Shown piece after piece: positions 46,798 through 59,800 of a DNA stretch of 64,000 nt. The position numbers and the translations under genes are program-made. The notes beneath the pieces were generated by a model that saw only the letters and a list, made by a program, of their open reading frames with translations, did no database searches and was not told the DNA's origin. Origin of the DNA: Bigelowiella natans CCMP2755. Taxonomy: Eukaryota > Cercozoa > Chlorarachniophyceae. Location: contig ADNK01000566.1 in NCBI GenBank assembly GCA_000320545.1, positions 57,659-121,658 on the forward strand, written 5' to 3'. How positions within the stretch are numbered: position 1 is the stretch's first letter; each line of letters begins with the position of its first letter.

Positions 46798-48416
46798 ACA
46801 TTTATACGTTAACTAAATGGTTTTACTGAATGCTATGTCTGCCTGCAATATTTCACTTCGGTATTTGTGCAATGGAGGCAGAAGGCAAGAAAGAGAAAGA
46901 AGGAAGCAATCATGCCATCACCTGTCCTAGTAGAGAATAAAGTCTTGAGCCCGTCTCCACGATGTCAGTCGCCGTGTTTCGGGCAGCTTTTAGCTCATCC
47001 AGCCGGGTCTTTTTGGGAGGAAAACGATACGACAAAAGCATATTGGTTTAACATTTTCATGAGGATGCTGCCCTTAACATTACGATAATTTTTATAGTTA
47101 TCGATTAGCAATTACTACAACCAATTACATAAGCTTTCTCACAGAGTGTTCGCGTTGCAATAACATACTGGCACGCACGCAAGCACAGCAGAGAGAGGGT
47201 ACTCTTCTTAGCTGCGCGTGTGTGTGTGTGTGTGTGAGTGTGTGTGTGAGTGTATGTGTGCATACTTGCAGATTGGGTTCGTTGCTGTTTCCGATCTTGG
47301 ACTCCTTTTTATCTGCTGGCGTGGTTGATTTGATAGATTTGTGCAGAACCTCCGCGATTTTAAGCAGTTCTCGTACGGCGAAACCGTCTGCACGTGCACA
47401 TATAATTAGGGTATTAAGACATGGAATTTCCCCATCCATCACTAATGTGTGGAGATGAACGATGCTCGATGCAAAGAAGACAAAAAGTATCCGTCTTTTC
47501 AGTGCAGTTAAATATATTTGCGAAAATATTTCCGCTGTACCTGCTCTATAGAGTGCTTTGATGTTGAGCTTGATTTTGGCTTTCGACGCCTATTGACACA
47601 CATCGCGCATTTGAGATAGATAGTAGCTTACAGTTGATTAAAAGAATCCAAAATCCCCTGCAGTTGAATGGAATAAAATAAAACTCTCCTTCTCTCTACT
47701 AGCTGACCATGGTGTGAGCTATCGCCTTCAAGAACTCAACCCTGGTTGAAAAGTAAGACCAATATTCATACGATTCTCTGGTTTCGGATTTAAATGGATA
47801 ACCTGGCTTTTTCTGTGCTGATGTCGTCTGATATCTCCGCATTCGGGTCGTATCTAAAATTATATATTGTAGGTTCAAAAAGGTGTTCACAGAGCTATGG
47901 TTGGTATTTATCCAACATACATCTGGACGACGCTGTCTGTTTTGCGACATGTATTAGCCGATATGCGTGAGCAATAGGAATTCAACTTGACTCAAAACTC
48001 GTGCATTCATAGAGAAAATTTTTAAAAATGTCTGTAATGAGGGCTGAGAGAAAAGGGGGGATGGGATAGGACCGTTCGCACAGCCAGTAAAGAGCATCCG
48101 CCACCAATTCGAAGTTCGGTGTACGGAAGTTCTCTGCATATCAATTCAACAAGAACATTTGTCTCTTAGATGGAATTTTCCCTGCGGATTTGAATGTGAA
48201 GGCGCCTTACCCATGGAAACGATCCTGTGATAGCCGAGCGTCTTCATGTATTCGGAAAAGTCTGCGCAAAGATCAGTGTCAGAGGGACAATTACATTTTA
48301 ACACACACACATACACACAACGTACTTGTACAAACACATTTTACACATATCTTTAATGGCACCACATGCGTTCACTCAAAAAACGTGATATTACTCCGAA
48401 GTTGTCGGTAAGACAT
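43619..48416 (-). CDS. CLUAP1: IFT38/CLUAP1, intraflagellar transport complex B subunit
   Basis: At least 21 exons. In order: 48395-48416, 48211-48261, 48073-48133, 47803-47853, 47708-47741, 47541-47589, 47266-47387, 46922-47008, 46587-46669, 46357-46408, 46124-46186, 45938-45997, 45743-45819, 45466-45538, 45177-45249, 45011-45057, 44757-44793, about 44580-44608, 44341-44394, about 43813-43865 and 43619-43692. The N-terminal domain reads MSYRQLRNFSEYMKTLGYHR, ENFRTPNFELVADALYWL, RVEFLKAIAHTM, AKIKLNIKALYRADGFAVRE, matching CLUAP1 almost residue by residue. A long coiled coil follows (VRPAFMEEYDRLETEL, RFRNLNYLEAELEKYYEAER), then an acidic tail ending DDERF. It works in IFT-B, which carries cargo to the tip of cilia or flagella. 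The phase into the 43865 exon does not close, so one small acidic exon is missing. Length near 420 residues fits the family (about 413 in humans). Confidence 0.95.
44419..44472 (+). repeat. (CA)n-(GA)n microsatellite
   Basis: In an intron of the IFT38 gene. Confidence 0.95.
45599..45643 (+). repeat. (CT)n microsatellite
   Basis: About 22 CT units in an intron of the IFT38 gene. Confidence 0.95.
46740..46795 (+). repeat. (TA)n microsatellite
   Basis: About 27 TA units in an intron of the IFT38 gene. Confidence 0.95.
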
Positions 48417-49481
48417 AGTTCTTCTGCTATCCCGTGCGTACTACTACTATCACCCGTTCACTTGTTGCCTGGAGGAAGCGGAATTTAAATCAATAAGAGC
48501 CACAATGTTTCAGTTTAAGGCGTGAAGGAAGAAAAGGAAGGAAGGAAGCCACCAATTGACACTACGATAATCAGCACCCCTCCATCCCTAGATTACACTG
48601 GACATGCAAGTTAGATTCAAGAGCATCCTGGGTCACCCCCTTCCCACCCAATGAGCAACGAAAAAATGTATACGTTTCAAAATGGCGGTGGACGGTTTCT
48701 GATCTCCCAAAAAAATTCGGTACATTTCAGCCAAAATGCAGGCCATTTAGGGCTTGGATGGAACTCACAAGTTTGATCAGTCCTCGCATTTAGAAAATAT
48801 TCTATACAGGAAATACCCTAAAAAAATGAAAATCATTTTGGATATCCTTGGCTAGATATTAACCAACTGACATACCCGTTACAAGTGCAGTATGAACTTT
48901 TAATTAGGTAAAATATCCTACCGAAAATAGTCTAATACTATTTGGGAAAACATAACAAAATAGATCTTTTTTGTTCCCTGCGACAAAGGTTACACGACCA
49001 GTTTTAAGTGGTTTGCGAGTCATTACTTTATCAGCTCTCGGTGGTATTTTTCGGCCAAATGGATTCCCAATATTTTGGACATAAGACATCCATTTCATAT
49101 GTTAACTCCAGAAAATGGAATCCGTTTTGCTTTTCCAACTACGATACGAGAGCACAAACTGGGTGGGTAGTTGTGCGAACCATTTGCATCGACGTAGACA
49201 CCACACAAGAAGACTCCATAACTTTTGGTAGGTTGAGAGACAGTTCCTCTTGGGAATGGGGGTGACGATCCTTTTGTCACATTCGTTTTACCAAATGGTG
49301 GAAAGAGATGGATTTAGGTGTCGTAAATAGTCGGTGCCAGAAATGGTCTTGGCGACACGAATAAAGAACGGGGATTGAAGCCGATGAGATGGGATGAATT
49401 TGAATAGGATACATGAAACTTCACAGTCGCATGTGACAAAGCAGGTGTAACGATCCTTGTTATTCCTTCTTATCAGGAAAA
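48417..49481. other. Divergent intergenic region (IFT38 / plastid-type gene)
   Basis: About 1.06 kb between two divergent starts. No exon-like segment or repeat could be supported; short frames here have no coding look. Confidence 0.5.
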
Positions 49482-50368
49482 ATGTTACGTACTAGCGTTA
49501 TTCTCGTTGGTCTACTGGTGGGTATGGCCTCTGCTGGAGTTCAAAGAACAAGGTCCTTTGGGCAGTTAACCTTCCCGAAACATAATATGTTTGCACATCC
49601 TAAATAAAGTATGAGCAATCGCCAAGCGCCTACTCTTAAAGAAACTTTGAATGTATGAAACATCGTTTACATGCTCTCTCCGAAATACTATTCTTTTTAC
49701 CAATAATGCAAGAGTTTCAAGTGGACTGCATCGCACCCAGAATCATCGTGCGGTAAACTGTAGAGCAGGCACCGGTTGCACTGGGATTCGCCAGCGAACT
49801 TCCGTTCTTCCGCATAAGAATGCTCTTGCAACCGTCCCGACGACAACCGAGAGAAGAATCACTTCCGGAAAATCTCGCTTTGAAAAGCTCGTTCCAAGGG
49901 CGATTGAAATTGACTGGACTGACCCAGACATCCAGCTTGCATTCGCAGGTGAACATCCTACTAATATTTCTAAAATTCGATCACTATGGTAGTATTCTCC
50001 AACCAATCATTGTAATGTTCAAGGAGCATTTTTGGGGCTTGCTGGAGGAATAGGCTTTCCAATCTTCTACAAGCTCAGGGTCTGAGTAGCAGTCGCTTGT
50101 CGTTTGCCCCTACCGTTATTTTTCCTAAAAACGAATGAACTTCTTCGTGTCAGGACGATGCTGATCAGGACCGTTTAAAAGACATTCGCGAAATGAATCG
50201 ACAGCAGTTTGAAGAGACTGGAGAGTAAGAATTTTTTAACAGTGAATGTGTCTTCCATCGTGGTGTAATTAATTGCCAATAATTGTTAGGTACATGTCAG
50301 AAGAAGAGATTGCATCTCTTCGACCAAAGAGATACTTAGATGACAAGGAGTTTGTTGATGATGACTAG
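49482..50368 (+). CDS. Small membrane protein with bipartite-type plastid leader
   Basis: Exons 49482-49552, 49713-49948, 50024-50079, 50154-50224, 50290-50368 total 513 bases (170 residues) in phase. The N-terminus MLRTSVILVGLLVGMASAG is a clear signal peptide, followed by an Arg/Thr/Ser-rich stretch of about 70 residues lacking acidic residues, like a transit peptide. The mature part is AIEIDWTDPDIQLAFAG, one glycine-rich helix (FLGLAGGIGFPIFYKLR), and an acidic helical tail with MNRQQFEETGEYMSEEEIAS and RPKRYLDDKEFVDDD. I infer a single-pass plastid membrane protein. It resembles conserved uncharacterised algal proteins in layout, but this is from memory and not searched. The unusual leader is the best evidence for a plastid surrounded by extra membranes. 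Confidence 0.8.
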
Positions 50369-51104
50369 ATGATGAACAGATAACCTAAGTCAGAAGCGTA
50401 AACTCAATAATGTTACATTGCGAAAACGTTGTCTTCGGCATTTAGTAAATAACAGCTACACATGCTGCAACAAAGCCAAATAGCACTACTATACATGTAA
50501 AGTGCACCAAAGCATTATGAGAATAGATACTTTTCCCGCAGTATAGAGTATGCCACAGCAGCAACATGCATGCATGTGTATGTGTTCATGTGACAAGCTA
50601 TAATAGCACGATCTGCGAACGTTTGTATACGATATTAGGCTGTAGTGTGACTTATATTATTGACTAATTCTCAATGTAGTCTTTATATGCAGCTAGATTT
50701 ACTCTGTATAATATACCGGGCTGAGAGTAGCTGCCGCAGGCCGTAGAACACAGATGCATGACTCATCGGCGCCTGGACCACCATTTATTGCTATGTAATT
50801 AACTTGATCCCTACGCATAGTAACGACTGGCTATGCTACGGCTATTAAATTACAGCACTACTACTACATGGTTGCACAGCTACAGTATGTGTAGCTAATT
50901 AATTTACCGATTGGAGTCCATATGTATATATACTCATAGACATGTATTATTGTTTAGCAAATGCCACATGCATGCGTCGCAGCCATTTATGACAGAGGGT
51001 GATGATCATCTGCCGATCGAAGCTGCTCTCGCTAATATAATAGAATATCTGATATACATGGTGTCTGATTTCATGTCTTGCTCTGTTAGCTCAGAATGCA
51101 CTTA
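50369..51104. other. Gene-free intergenic stretch
   Basis: AT-rich with scattered GCATGC motifs between two convergent genes; no supported feature. Confidence 0.5.
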
Positions 51105-53720
51105 TTATTTGCCTTGTTCAGCATTTTCCGACCCCAAGTCCGAGAACATCCCGGCTAGTTCCGGAATCCGCTTTTGCGCTTGGATTATTATGTCGGCATT
51201 GAAGTCTTTCTCGCCAACGGTTTCTCTCAACACTGCCAGAACGCCCACGGCAAGCTTTCGTATCCTTTCGTTCTCTGACCTACTTTTTGCGACCTCCGGC
51301 CGCTCTGTATCGTCGCCAGCCTTCCGCTCCTTTGGCGGACGGTGTCTGATGCACACCCGAGCTGTCAGTTCAAATATTTTTATTTGGTGTGCTTTTGCCC
51401 GCGCAGGAATAGCGCGGATCAGAGCTGTGAGGGATTCCATGGCGTTTTCCACTACTCGGTTGGTCGAAGACATCGCTAAGCGGCTGATGGAGGGGAACAG
51501 CTGCCTCATGAATCTCGCGTTGTGGTAGGAGAGAGAGGATATCAAGCTAGAATCAAGAGGGGCACACACAACATTCAACGTCTTATTCAGCCATGGGAAG
51601 GAAACGAGGAATGGCATATCATCGGAAATTAAACGAAGCAACGAATTTGCAGTGTGTCCTATGAGGATAACTCTATCTATATCGCGCTCATCAGACGCAG
51701 TATCGCTCATGCAGCGGGAAAATCCAAAAAACTTGTAAAGAGGTCTCACGCCTTCCCCTCCTCCTTAGATGTTACAAGTATGCAGTACGTTGGAAGCTGT
51801 GCGGTGAAGTTCTTCACTCGTTGCAACGGCTCATCGGCCACCGAGAACGACATCCACTCAATCTGTTTCACTACACGATTGACACCATATATCAGTAGAG
51901 AGCAAGAGGGGGTGAGTAGGCAGTAAGGGAGGAATTTGTGAGGATACCTAGAGACTTCAGCACCTCCATCGCCACACGCCTTTGGAAGAACAACAAAACA
52001 AGTGCGGATTTTTGAGCTGTCATCTGATTCAGTTCTTACTTATTTCAGGACGAATACGTGCACATTGTAAACACAATATCATCAACGGTCGCAGCACAAC
52101 CTCGTTTGCATATCCTGAGGATCTAACCGAGGGAGAATCGCCACGATGCACGGGAATAATGCCTTTTCAATCACATGCTGTGGGGAGAATCAAAAAGCAA
52201 AGAGAGCAGGTTAGCAGACGTCGTTTGGGGTGGGAGGGGATCGTCGTCAGTCAGCAGGTTGAAAGCTACCTCATGGAATGCCATTGACCGGCTAATCCTG
52301 TCCAAGATGATGGGTCCGTGAAACCTATAGGGAGGAGGGGGAGGAGGAGGAGGAGGAGGAGGAGGAGAATCATCGGGACTTCCTTCAGCTTTACATCCCC
52401 AGCAGCCCAAGAAAGGCATGCATCGACGACCTAAAATACAACATACCTTATTTCCGTTAGCAGCAGTTCTGGGATCGAGTGAGCAAGGACTTGCAACCCA
52501 AGTGCCTGACACACGGAACAAGAAGAAGAAGAAGAAGAAGAAGAAGAAGAGAGTGGGGGAAAGGATTGTAAATCGAACCGAAAAAGGTGTGTGTGCGGCA
52601 TGCATGCACAACTGAGATTACGAGGAGGAGAGGGGGCAAATAGGCAATCAATGTGCAGAAGAGCTTTGCGCTGCTGTAATGGTACCTTAGTCGGAAGGTG
52701 CGTTTGATCTATGAGCCTTAACGTATCAGGCAAGACAAAATCTCCAAAAATATTGGAAAGCTCCGGGTGCTGCACCCTGAGAGCAATCGAGTACAGAATA
52801 TTGTAAGTGAACATTTCCACTGAAAATGTACAGAAAGCTTCGTTGCAGCACATTAGTCATCGGTAAGTGCTATCTGTTATGTGATATTTCAGAAAATCTA
52901 TCATATTTTTTGGAAGGAGATTGTGGGGTGTCTTGAAGGATTGGTTTGCACAATGCTGCTGCTGCTGCTGCTGCTGCTGTCGCTACCTGGAAACAACAGC
53001 CCGAAACAAAGGGCCAAAGAGAATCAAATCTTCTTTCTCTCTCCTTTTCATGCGCAGGACTTGGCGCAGAATCGGTTTTGCTAGCTCAGCAAACATGCTC
53101 TTGACTTTGACGCTGCTGCTCGGGGTCTCGATCTGGGAGATCTTTGCCAGTTTCCGCAAGACGAACACTGATTTCTCTCGACGAGAGTCCTTTCGAGTGC
53201 CATCAGAGCGCATCCACACTGCCGATGTGGTTAGGAAAAACGCGCATGAGACGACGCTTCGCGGGATGTTCAGGTCGGCGCGAGTCTTTTGCAGGAGCTC
53301 TGTGATAATTCGGGAGGTAAGGCGTTTTTTCTCTAGAGGCTCTTTGGCGCACTTCTGCGACAAGATCATTATGATTCCCTCAAGGATGCTGGACCATATG
53401 GCTAGGAGAGATGAGGACAGCTCCTGGAAATCTACGGCTTTTGCCCTGAGTGCCTGTGCCTTGGAAGGCTGGTACCTACAAAAGGAGTCGCAAAGAGGGG
53501 GGTAGAGGAGTTTACAGAAGAAATGGATCGCATTTCGTGAAATGATTCTATGCCGTCTCATAATGGTAGGAAGAAGAAGAAGAAGATGATGATGATGATG
53601 ATGACGATGATGATACTGATTTTTAGACTTACGCAAGCATGTCTTCGAGCGTAGCGAACCATTTCGGTATGTCAAGTAGGCTAAGAGCTATACTTGTGGA
53701 AGCACTCACCTGTGTGCGAT

Positions 53721-53754
<34 letters not shown>

Positions 53755-54138
53755 CATTTAATGCACGGACAATTAATTGAACTGCTAATACGATGTATTA
53801 TTGTTGATGCACGGACGACTGAACTGCTAGTACGTATGTTCATGCTGCCAGTGGTGTTTGTGCACCAATTCAGGAAGCTTCGGAATGTGTCCCTTCGCCG
53901 CCCCTTGCTTCGCCTTCTTAAATGCCTCGAATGTTCTTTCACCAGGTGCCATCTTGCACAGTTTTTCTATCGCATGGAGTTCGGCAGCAACATTGCTGAG
54001 CTCGAATTCGGGCGGCCCCTCGCCGCACGCATCTGCCGCTCCGGCCTGAAAAATTGCGTGTGTCAGAAACGGAGAGGATTCCAATGCTCTGACGGTGGAT
54101 GTCTCCATCGAGACCTGCTTCGTCTCCTGAGCGCTCAT
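51105..54138 (-). CDS. Large alpha-helical (HEAT/ARM-like) protein, 5' end unresolved
   Basis: The last exons are clear: about 51876-51759 (IEWMSFSVADEPLQRVKNF) joins in phase 2 to about 51709-51105 (LIGHTANSLLRLISDD, AMESLTALIRAIPARAKAHQ, FELTARVCIRHRPPKERKAG), ending EQGK. Upstream coding-like exons: about 52325-52266 (PIILDRISRSMAFHE), 52835-52690 (MFTYNILYSIALRVQHPELS), 53475-52985 (LRKLAKISQIETPSSSVKVK) and 54138-53865 (VRALESSPFLTHAIFQAG, AAELHAIEKLCKMAPGERTF). Repeating amphipathic helices suggest an armadillo- or HEAT-type scaffold. No signature motif identifies the family. A possible further N-terminal segment lies at 54410-54666 (ANICQALIEWASSSYC), but it abuts the divergent gene at 54682. 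Confidence 0.55.
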
Positions 54139-54681
54139 TTCGAAGCGGGCGAGAAGAGCTTGAGAGGTTCAGGAGGAGGCCACGGAGAGGACGTCCAACA
54201 TCGTGTAACGTGAAGTTCGGCGGCTGCTGCACTGCAGAGGGTAAAAAGAGAGGGGGAGAGGGGGGGGGGGGGGGGAAGATTCTTGGCAGAACCTGCGACT
54301 GCTCCTCCTCCACCGCCTCCTGAATGCAAACTGCTCTCACTTCTAATCTTCCCTTCTTACTCAGTCGCAGCCCGATATTGATCAACCAACTTATAAATTG
54401 TCAAGAATTTAAAAGAAAAATCCATTATTATCTTGTCGCTCTTTAAAATCGACACCCATTTCACCCGCTAATTCGAAGTGACAGGCACGCCTCACTAAGA
54501 CATTCTGAAATACTGCTTTGCACGTGGGGCGGGGGGGCAAACGAGGCGGCGGCGGCGGGGAACGGATAACCGGACGAGAGCAATACGAGCTGGAAGCCCA
54601 TTCAATCAGGGCCTGGCAGATATTCGCGAAGAACAGGACCAGCCACAAGATTGACAGCAAGAACATATAACTTCTTCCGAG

Positions 54682-56103
54682 ATGAGAGCAACTTGCACCC
54701 CTCATTCTTCACCCCTCAGCTCTGCCATTACGCTTTTGATGCTTCCCTTATTTTTCATCGATACACATTCGTATCGCCATGGCGACCTCGTCACTGTGCT
54801 GAAAAGGAGCCAGTACCAAGGGGTACGTGACGACATGTATCGCATCATCATCATCATCATCATTTGGTGAGTGGCATGTGGATGATGACATCATTGCTGC
54901 TGCTTTGGTCAACAGATGAAGACCGCATGGAGTGAAATGAATGGAAACCTGGCGCCACACTTTGCAGTTGATAGAGCGATACGAATAGATCCTATGTTTG
55001 AGATTCAGAAGCAGACAGCAAGCCAGGTGTTAATGACAGAAGAAACCCCGACGTTAGCCACCTCCTGCTTGACCGTCATTATGTTTCAATTTAGTATAAG
55101 ACTCACGACGCATTTAAAATCTCCTTCTCCTTCATCAACGAGCGCTTCATAACTCCATGGCTCACAGGTTCGAAATGATGTGTTCTGCCTGACCATTGCT
55201 CATTCGTTTCCTCTTCTCAGTGACGGACGGGAGGGGGCACTACCTGCACAATATATACTTTACGTTTGTGTACGCTGGTCACCACCTTAAGTCTGTGCGA
55301 GTGGATAGCGATTGTAAGTAAGAACATACGACTAACAGTCTACCGTTGGCAGGCATGCAGTGATGACCAAGCATGCGTTGTTCTTTGATATTGTCCAGAT
55401 CATCCCGATGAATCGCTGAAAGTCCCTCCCGACCACGTGAATTTGATATATCGTTGGGAAAGTACTCAACACATTGTCTAACAAAGCTATTCGAATTTTA
55501 GATTTTCATCAATCTCATTCTTATCGTGCAAGATTCAATTATTGAGACATTTAAATGTTGGTTGCTGCTCAGCTGATGTGGAAGTTGACACCCACACCGG
55601 ATTCACCACCCTCACTGCGCTGACGTGCCTGGTTCGAAATATCCAATGATTAATGCGAAACAGTTTATCATGAGTTAAACATTCTGTTTGTGTACATCCA
55701 TAAAGGGTACCTTGACAGCGCTTGGCCTTGTCGTGAAGACCTCGTTAGTGCATGATGTAAACCAAAATGCAAGGAGAACCCCGAAGAAATCGTCGCGTAG
55801 GCCTTACTAGGATTCTATCTATGGAAACTGCTACAAATGACACTAGCTGAAATCACCATCATCATCACCATCATCGCCATGACCTTTACATTCGGAAATG
55901 CTACTTCTAGTGGTGGCCAGGGCCTGCTAGCCTGCCCACGAAGTCATTGTTGTCGTCGTGACATGTGCGCCGCCTCCCCAGATGAGAATGGAAAATTTGC
56001 GAAATCTAAGCGTCAACTTCCATTTTTTGGTATATACCCACCGAACGTCGAAGGCCAGCCAAATTCCTTGATTGACAACACGTTGATGACGTCAAAATGC
56101 TGA
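54682..56103 (+). CDS. Unrecognised membrane protein with signal-like N-terminus
   Basis: Exons 54682-54822, 54916-55026, 55095-55167, 55221-55313, 55399-55461, 55573-55631, 55706-55756, 55801-56103 sum to 894 bases (297 residues) with matching phases. Exon 1 starts with a hydrophobic segment (SSAITLLMLPLFFIDTHSY). The middle is soluble and beta-rich: LAPHFAVDRAIRIDPMFEIQ, KISFSFINERFITPWLT, YLHNIYFTFVYAGHHLKSV and VPPDHVNLIYRWE. The C-terminal part has a second hydrophobic stretch (LAEITIIITIIAMTFTFG, partly from ATC repeats) and a Cys pair region. Such a layout suggests a lumenal or extracellular domain held by membrane helices. No family is recognised. The end is ambiguous: a different last acceptor at 55811 would stop after DSIYGNCYK. 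Confidence 0.6.
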
Positions 56104-56678
56104 GTGCTCGCCCGAATAATAGAATAATGTCCATCATGTGCCGTCTGGACGTTGAACATCGATGCTGTGAGTGTTGGACAAATAACGTCACAGCAGCACC
56201 GCATCTAGACCGATCCAGCGATCATGCATGTCTAGATGTGTGGATAACATCGTGCTGTGGGCACAATGCTAGAATGGTACACATTGCACACTTAGACACG
56301 TCTGGAGGTTGAATAATAAGTGCGTGTGTCGTGGTGCATTGGCACTTCTAGACATGTGTTATGGCATTGTACGTGCATCGCATGTGAACTGAAAAGATAG
56401 CAACAGGCTCGTGCAGCAGCCCTATACATTTCATTTCCCTACTATTCACGGTAGCTAAAATTGCAAAAATGCGCCACATGAAAATTTGCCTACGCATGCA
56501 CATGCATGTGTCAATCTAATGAGCGCACTGACATCACAATTGAATCAACAGTTGATGCTTCGCATGATGATGCGGTTACGTACCATTCTAAATCAATACA
56601 TTAGATGCGGTTATATTTCCTTTTTAACAAATAATACATAACTATAGTTTTAATGTTCAACACCGTATCCCCACAGGC
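56104..56678. other. Gene-free intergenic stretch
   Basis: GCATG-rich, AT-rich sequence between convergent genes; no supported feature. Confidence 0.5.
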
Positions 56679-56843
56679 TTACGAGTCCTGAAGCAATGCC
56701 TTTCTGGGTTCCGAGCCCATCTTCTTCAGTTCGCCTGCGCATTTTTGGAGCTCCGCTATCTTGTCTGCTGTTTCCTTCTCTTCCTCGTCCTGTCGCAGCA
56801 CATAATAGGTGCCAGAACAGTCGTCATCAACAAATGTACAGTT

Positions 56844-56878
<35 letters not shown>

Positions 56879-59800
56879 GCACACGCACACGCACACGCAC
56901 AAATTACTATGTGTTTGGGCTGCCACTATCAATCATGCATGCTATAGCCCTCACCACCTGCTGTTGTTGTTGGCTCTTGACTTTCGCGTCGTCCCCCCCA
57001 CTATCCTTGTTATCCTCCTCAACAGTGGTAGCACCCTCCTCCCCCTCCCCAGAGACGGCAGCAACGACGAGATTCGCCTGAGCCTCTGGAATCCCCATAT
57101 CGTCAATTAAGTCTTCCACGGTAAGATCTGGCATGTCCTCGTCGTCCATCCCTTCTTCCAGCAGCTTCGATATGGTGTCCCTGCTGATACCGAATTTTTT
57201 GGCAGCGGACCGCAGATTCTCGAGTTTGCCTTCCTCCCCCAGCCCATCGTCGTAGCTGTCGCCTTGATCGTTGCCCTCGCCACCCGCACCGTTCTTCTTG
57301 GCCTTCTTTTCCTTCGCGCCCTCCTTCTTCTTGTCGCGGGAGGAGGCCAACGCAGCAATGACAGCGTCGTCGGCCAACAGCTCCTGAGCTCTCTGCATGG
57401 CCCTCTTTCCATCCGGCCTAAGCTTGGTCTCGAGGATGACGGTGATCTGGGGGATTAGCTTTGAGGGGGTGTGCAGCATGCCCGATGACATCTGCGAGTG
57501 GAGGATAAGCACGGCGTACCTGCACATCATCCCCAACCACACACAAGGAGGAAACTATCAGTAAGAACGGAATGAATTAAAGTGAAGGGGGGTAGATAGA
57601 TTGATTGATGGAGAGAAGGAGGGGGGGGGGAGGGGAGAGGAAGGGGCTGAGTAGAGTAATATCGCCTCTATCCCCACGGTCAACGAAAAGAAGCGTTGAT
57701 TCTTAAATGATGTTTCATATTCATTTCTCGCCGTTTGCGTTTTTCGCTTTCATCGTTTTTCTTCTTCTTCTTTATCATCATCATCTTCTTCTTCTTCCCC
57801 TTCTATTAGCTTTGATACTCTATGCATTACTGGAAAATAAGGCGCGGGTCCTCCTCAGCGCCAATCTTGGTTATCATCTCACGGCGGATGTTGAAAATGA
57901 GGTTGCGTAGCTTCTTGTTGTCGACCTTCTTTAGTCTCAGGGAGCACACGGATGTGGCTAGATTGAGCGCGTTCAGGAACTGCTCGGAGTCTTGGGCAGC
58001 TCCCTTGATCGCCAGATTCAGCTGTTTCAGTCCCGTGTGGACGTCACGCCGCCTCTCAGCGAGCTGCTCCAGTATCCACGCTCGCTGTTGAGGGGTCCTC
58101 GTCGCGGCAAAGCTGCTACTGCTACTGCTGCTACTGCTGCTGCTGCTGCTAATGTTCTCCGGCAAGCTGAGGTTGAGGTAGAGCAGCTCGTTGTTCAGCA
58201 AGATGTCGAGCGCTTTGATTCCCAGGGTTTTGAGAAGGTAGGTCGTTAGCGTGTTGGCAAGTCCCTGGTCAGCCGGAAGGTTGGCCACGTTCTTCCCCCG
58301 GAGGCCCTGGATGGAGTTGTGGTACATGGTGATGTGATCGTAGAGCTCCTGGAGAGCGGTGGCTACTTGTTCGTGCACGCCTCTGTGCTTCGACTCCGCG
58401 CTATGGCGCAGGTTCTCGACCTCAGCTCTCAGCATACCGTTCACTTTGCCGCGAATGGCCGTGGCTACGTCGATGAGGAAATCGGTGTCAAGCTGCCCCT
58501 CCCAGGAAGCTCTCAGGGTCTCGATTATCACATTGGTCGGCATTGCCACCATCATCTGCTGCTGCTTGCTGGAACGGTTGCTCGGACCGCCTCCTCGCCG
58601 GCCTCCCTTTCGTTTGCCACCGCCTGCCTTCCTGGAGGACCTGGTGTTGGCTGAGGAGGAGGAGGAGGAAACCTGCAGGGCCTCCAGCTCATTTTGTTGC
58701 TGTTGCTCTGCTTCTCCTCCTCGCTTGCCCTTTCCTCCCTTCTTTCCTCCCTTTTTGCTCTTCCTCATCATCTTCTTCTCTTTGCGCATCAGCCCACGTT
58801 CCCCTCTCCCGCCCCCCTTCCTTCCACTACCCTTGTTGCCACCGCTACCACTTCCACCACTTGCTGTCTCCCTGTGGTCGTTGCTGGTATCCATAGCGGC
58901 GGCGGCCGCTGCGTTTTCTGCAGCCTCCTGCTGCTTCTGCTGCTGCATGGCGGCTATGTGCAGCTCTTTGGCCCTCTCTTGCACAGACTTCTTCATCTTT
59001 ACAACTAACGTGTCGAGATAGCTTTCGGACATGACGTACGTGTCTCTCACCACGCGGAGGTCGGGCGCCTTGGAGCTCACGACAACTTTCTCCACGCATT
59101 TCGTAATCAGGGTGGACAACTCATCGGGAGAGAAGGGCGGCAAGTGGAGCTGGGCTTCGATGTTGATGTACGATTTTTTCTCCTGGCACTGGCGTAGAGC
59201 TGACGTGATCTGCGACACGCAAGCCTCCCCCACATAACAACTGGGCAGCATGATTCCTTGTTGATTTTGGGGCAATTTCTCGGCGAGATACCGCTTCGGA
59301 TTGGATATTTGCAGCTTACGTAGCCGGTCAAAGGTAATGTAGCCCTCCTTCTCCCACATGGACTGGACCTAGCGAATAATGGAATGTATACAGGAGGAGG
59401 AGGAAGATGAGTAATATGAGGCACGGCGGCGGCGGCGGCAGCGGTTGTGAAAGGACATTCCTCCTCCCACCAATCGCCAGAAGAAAGAAGAAGAACAAAC
59501 CATTGATATATCTATGGATTCCATCGACTGCTACCGCTGGCATTAGTAGTTGCTACCTGTGATTGTTGATGTTCCCGATATATGAAAGGGGTATAAATGG
59601 GGCGACTCTGCCCACCAGAGAGCGTACCGGGAAGAAGCGGGCTCTCCTCTCCCTTCCCATTGCCCTTGATCATCCTTTTCGTCTCTATTAATACCATTTT
59701 CTCGTCGAGGTTGAACCTCTCCGAAATGCTCTTCAGCGAGGTAGGCATTGTTGCGGCATGCAATGCCCCCCGGATTTGGACGCGTAGACGGTGAACAAAT

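Noticed and set aside
55102-55150. A minus-strand start (MKRSLMKEKE) with GTGAGT donor as first exon of the helical-repeat gene
   Set aside because: The plus strand here encodes a well-phased exon of the membrane-protein gene (KISFSFINERFITPWL), which explains the sequence better.
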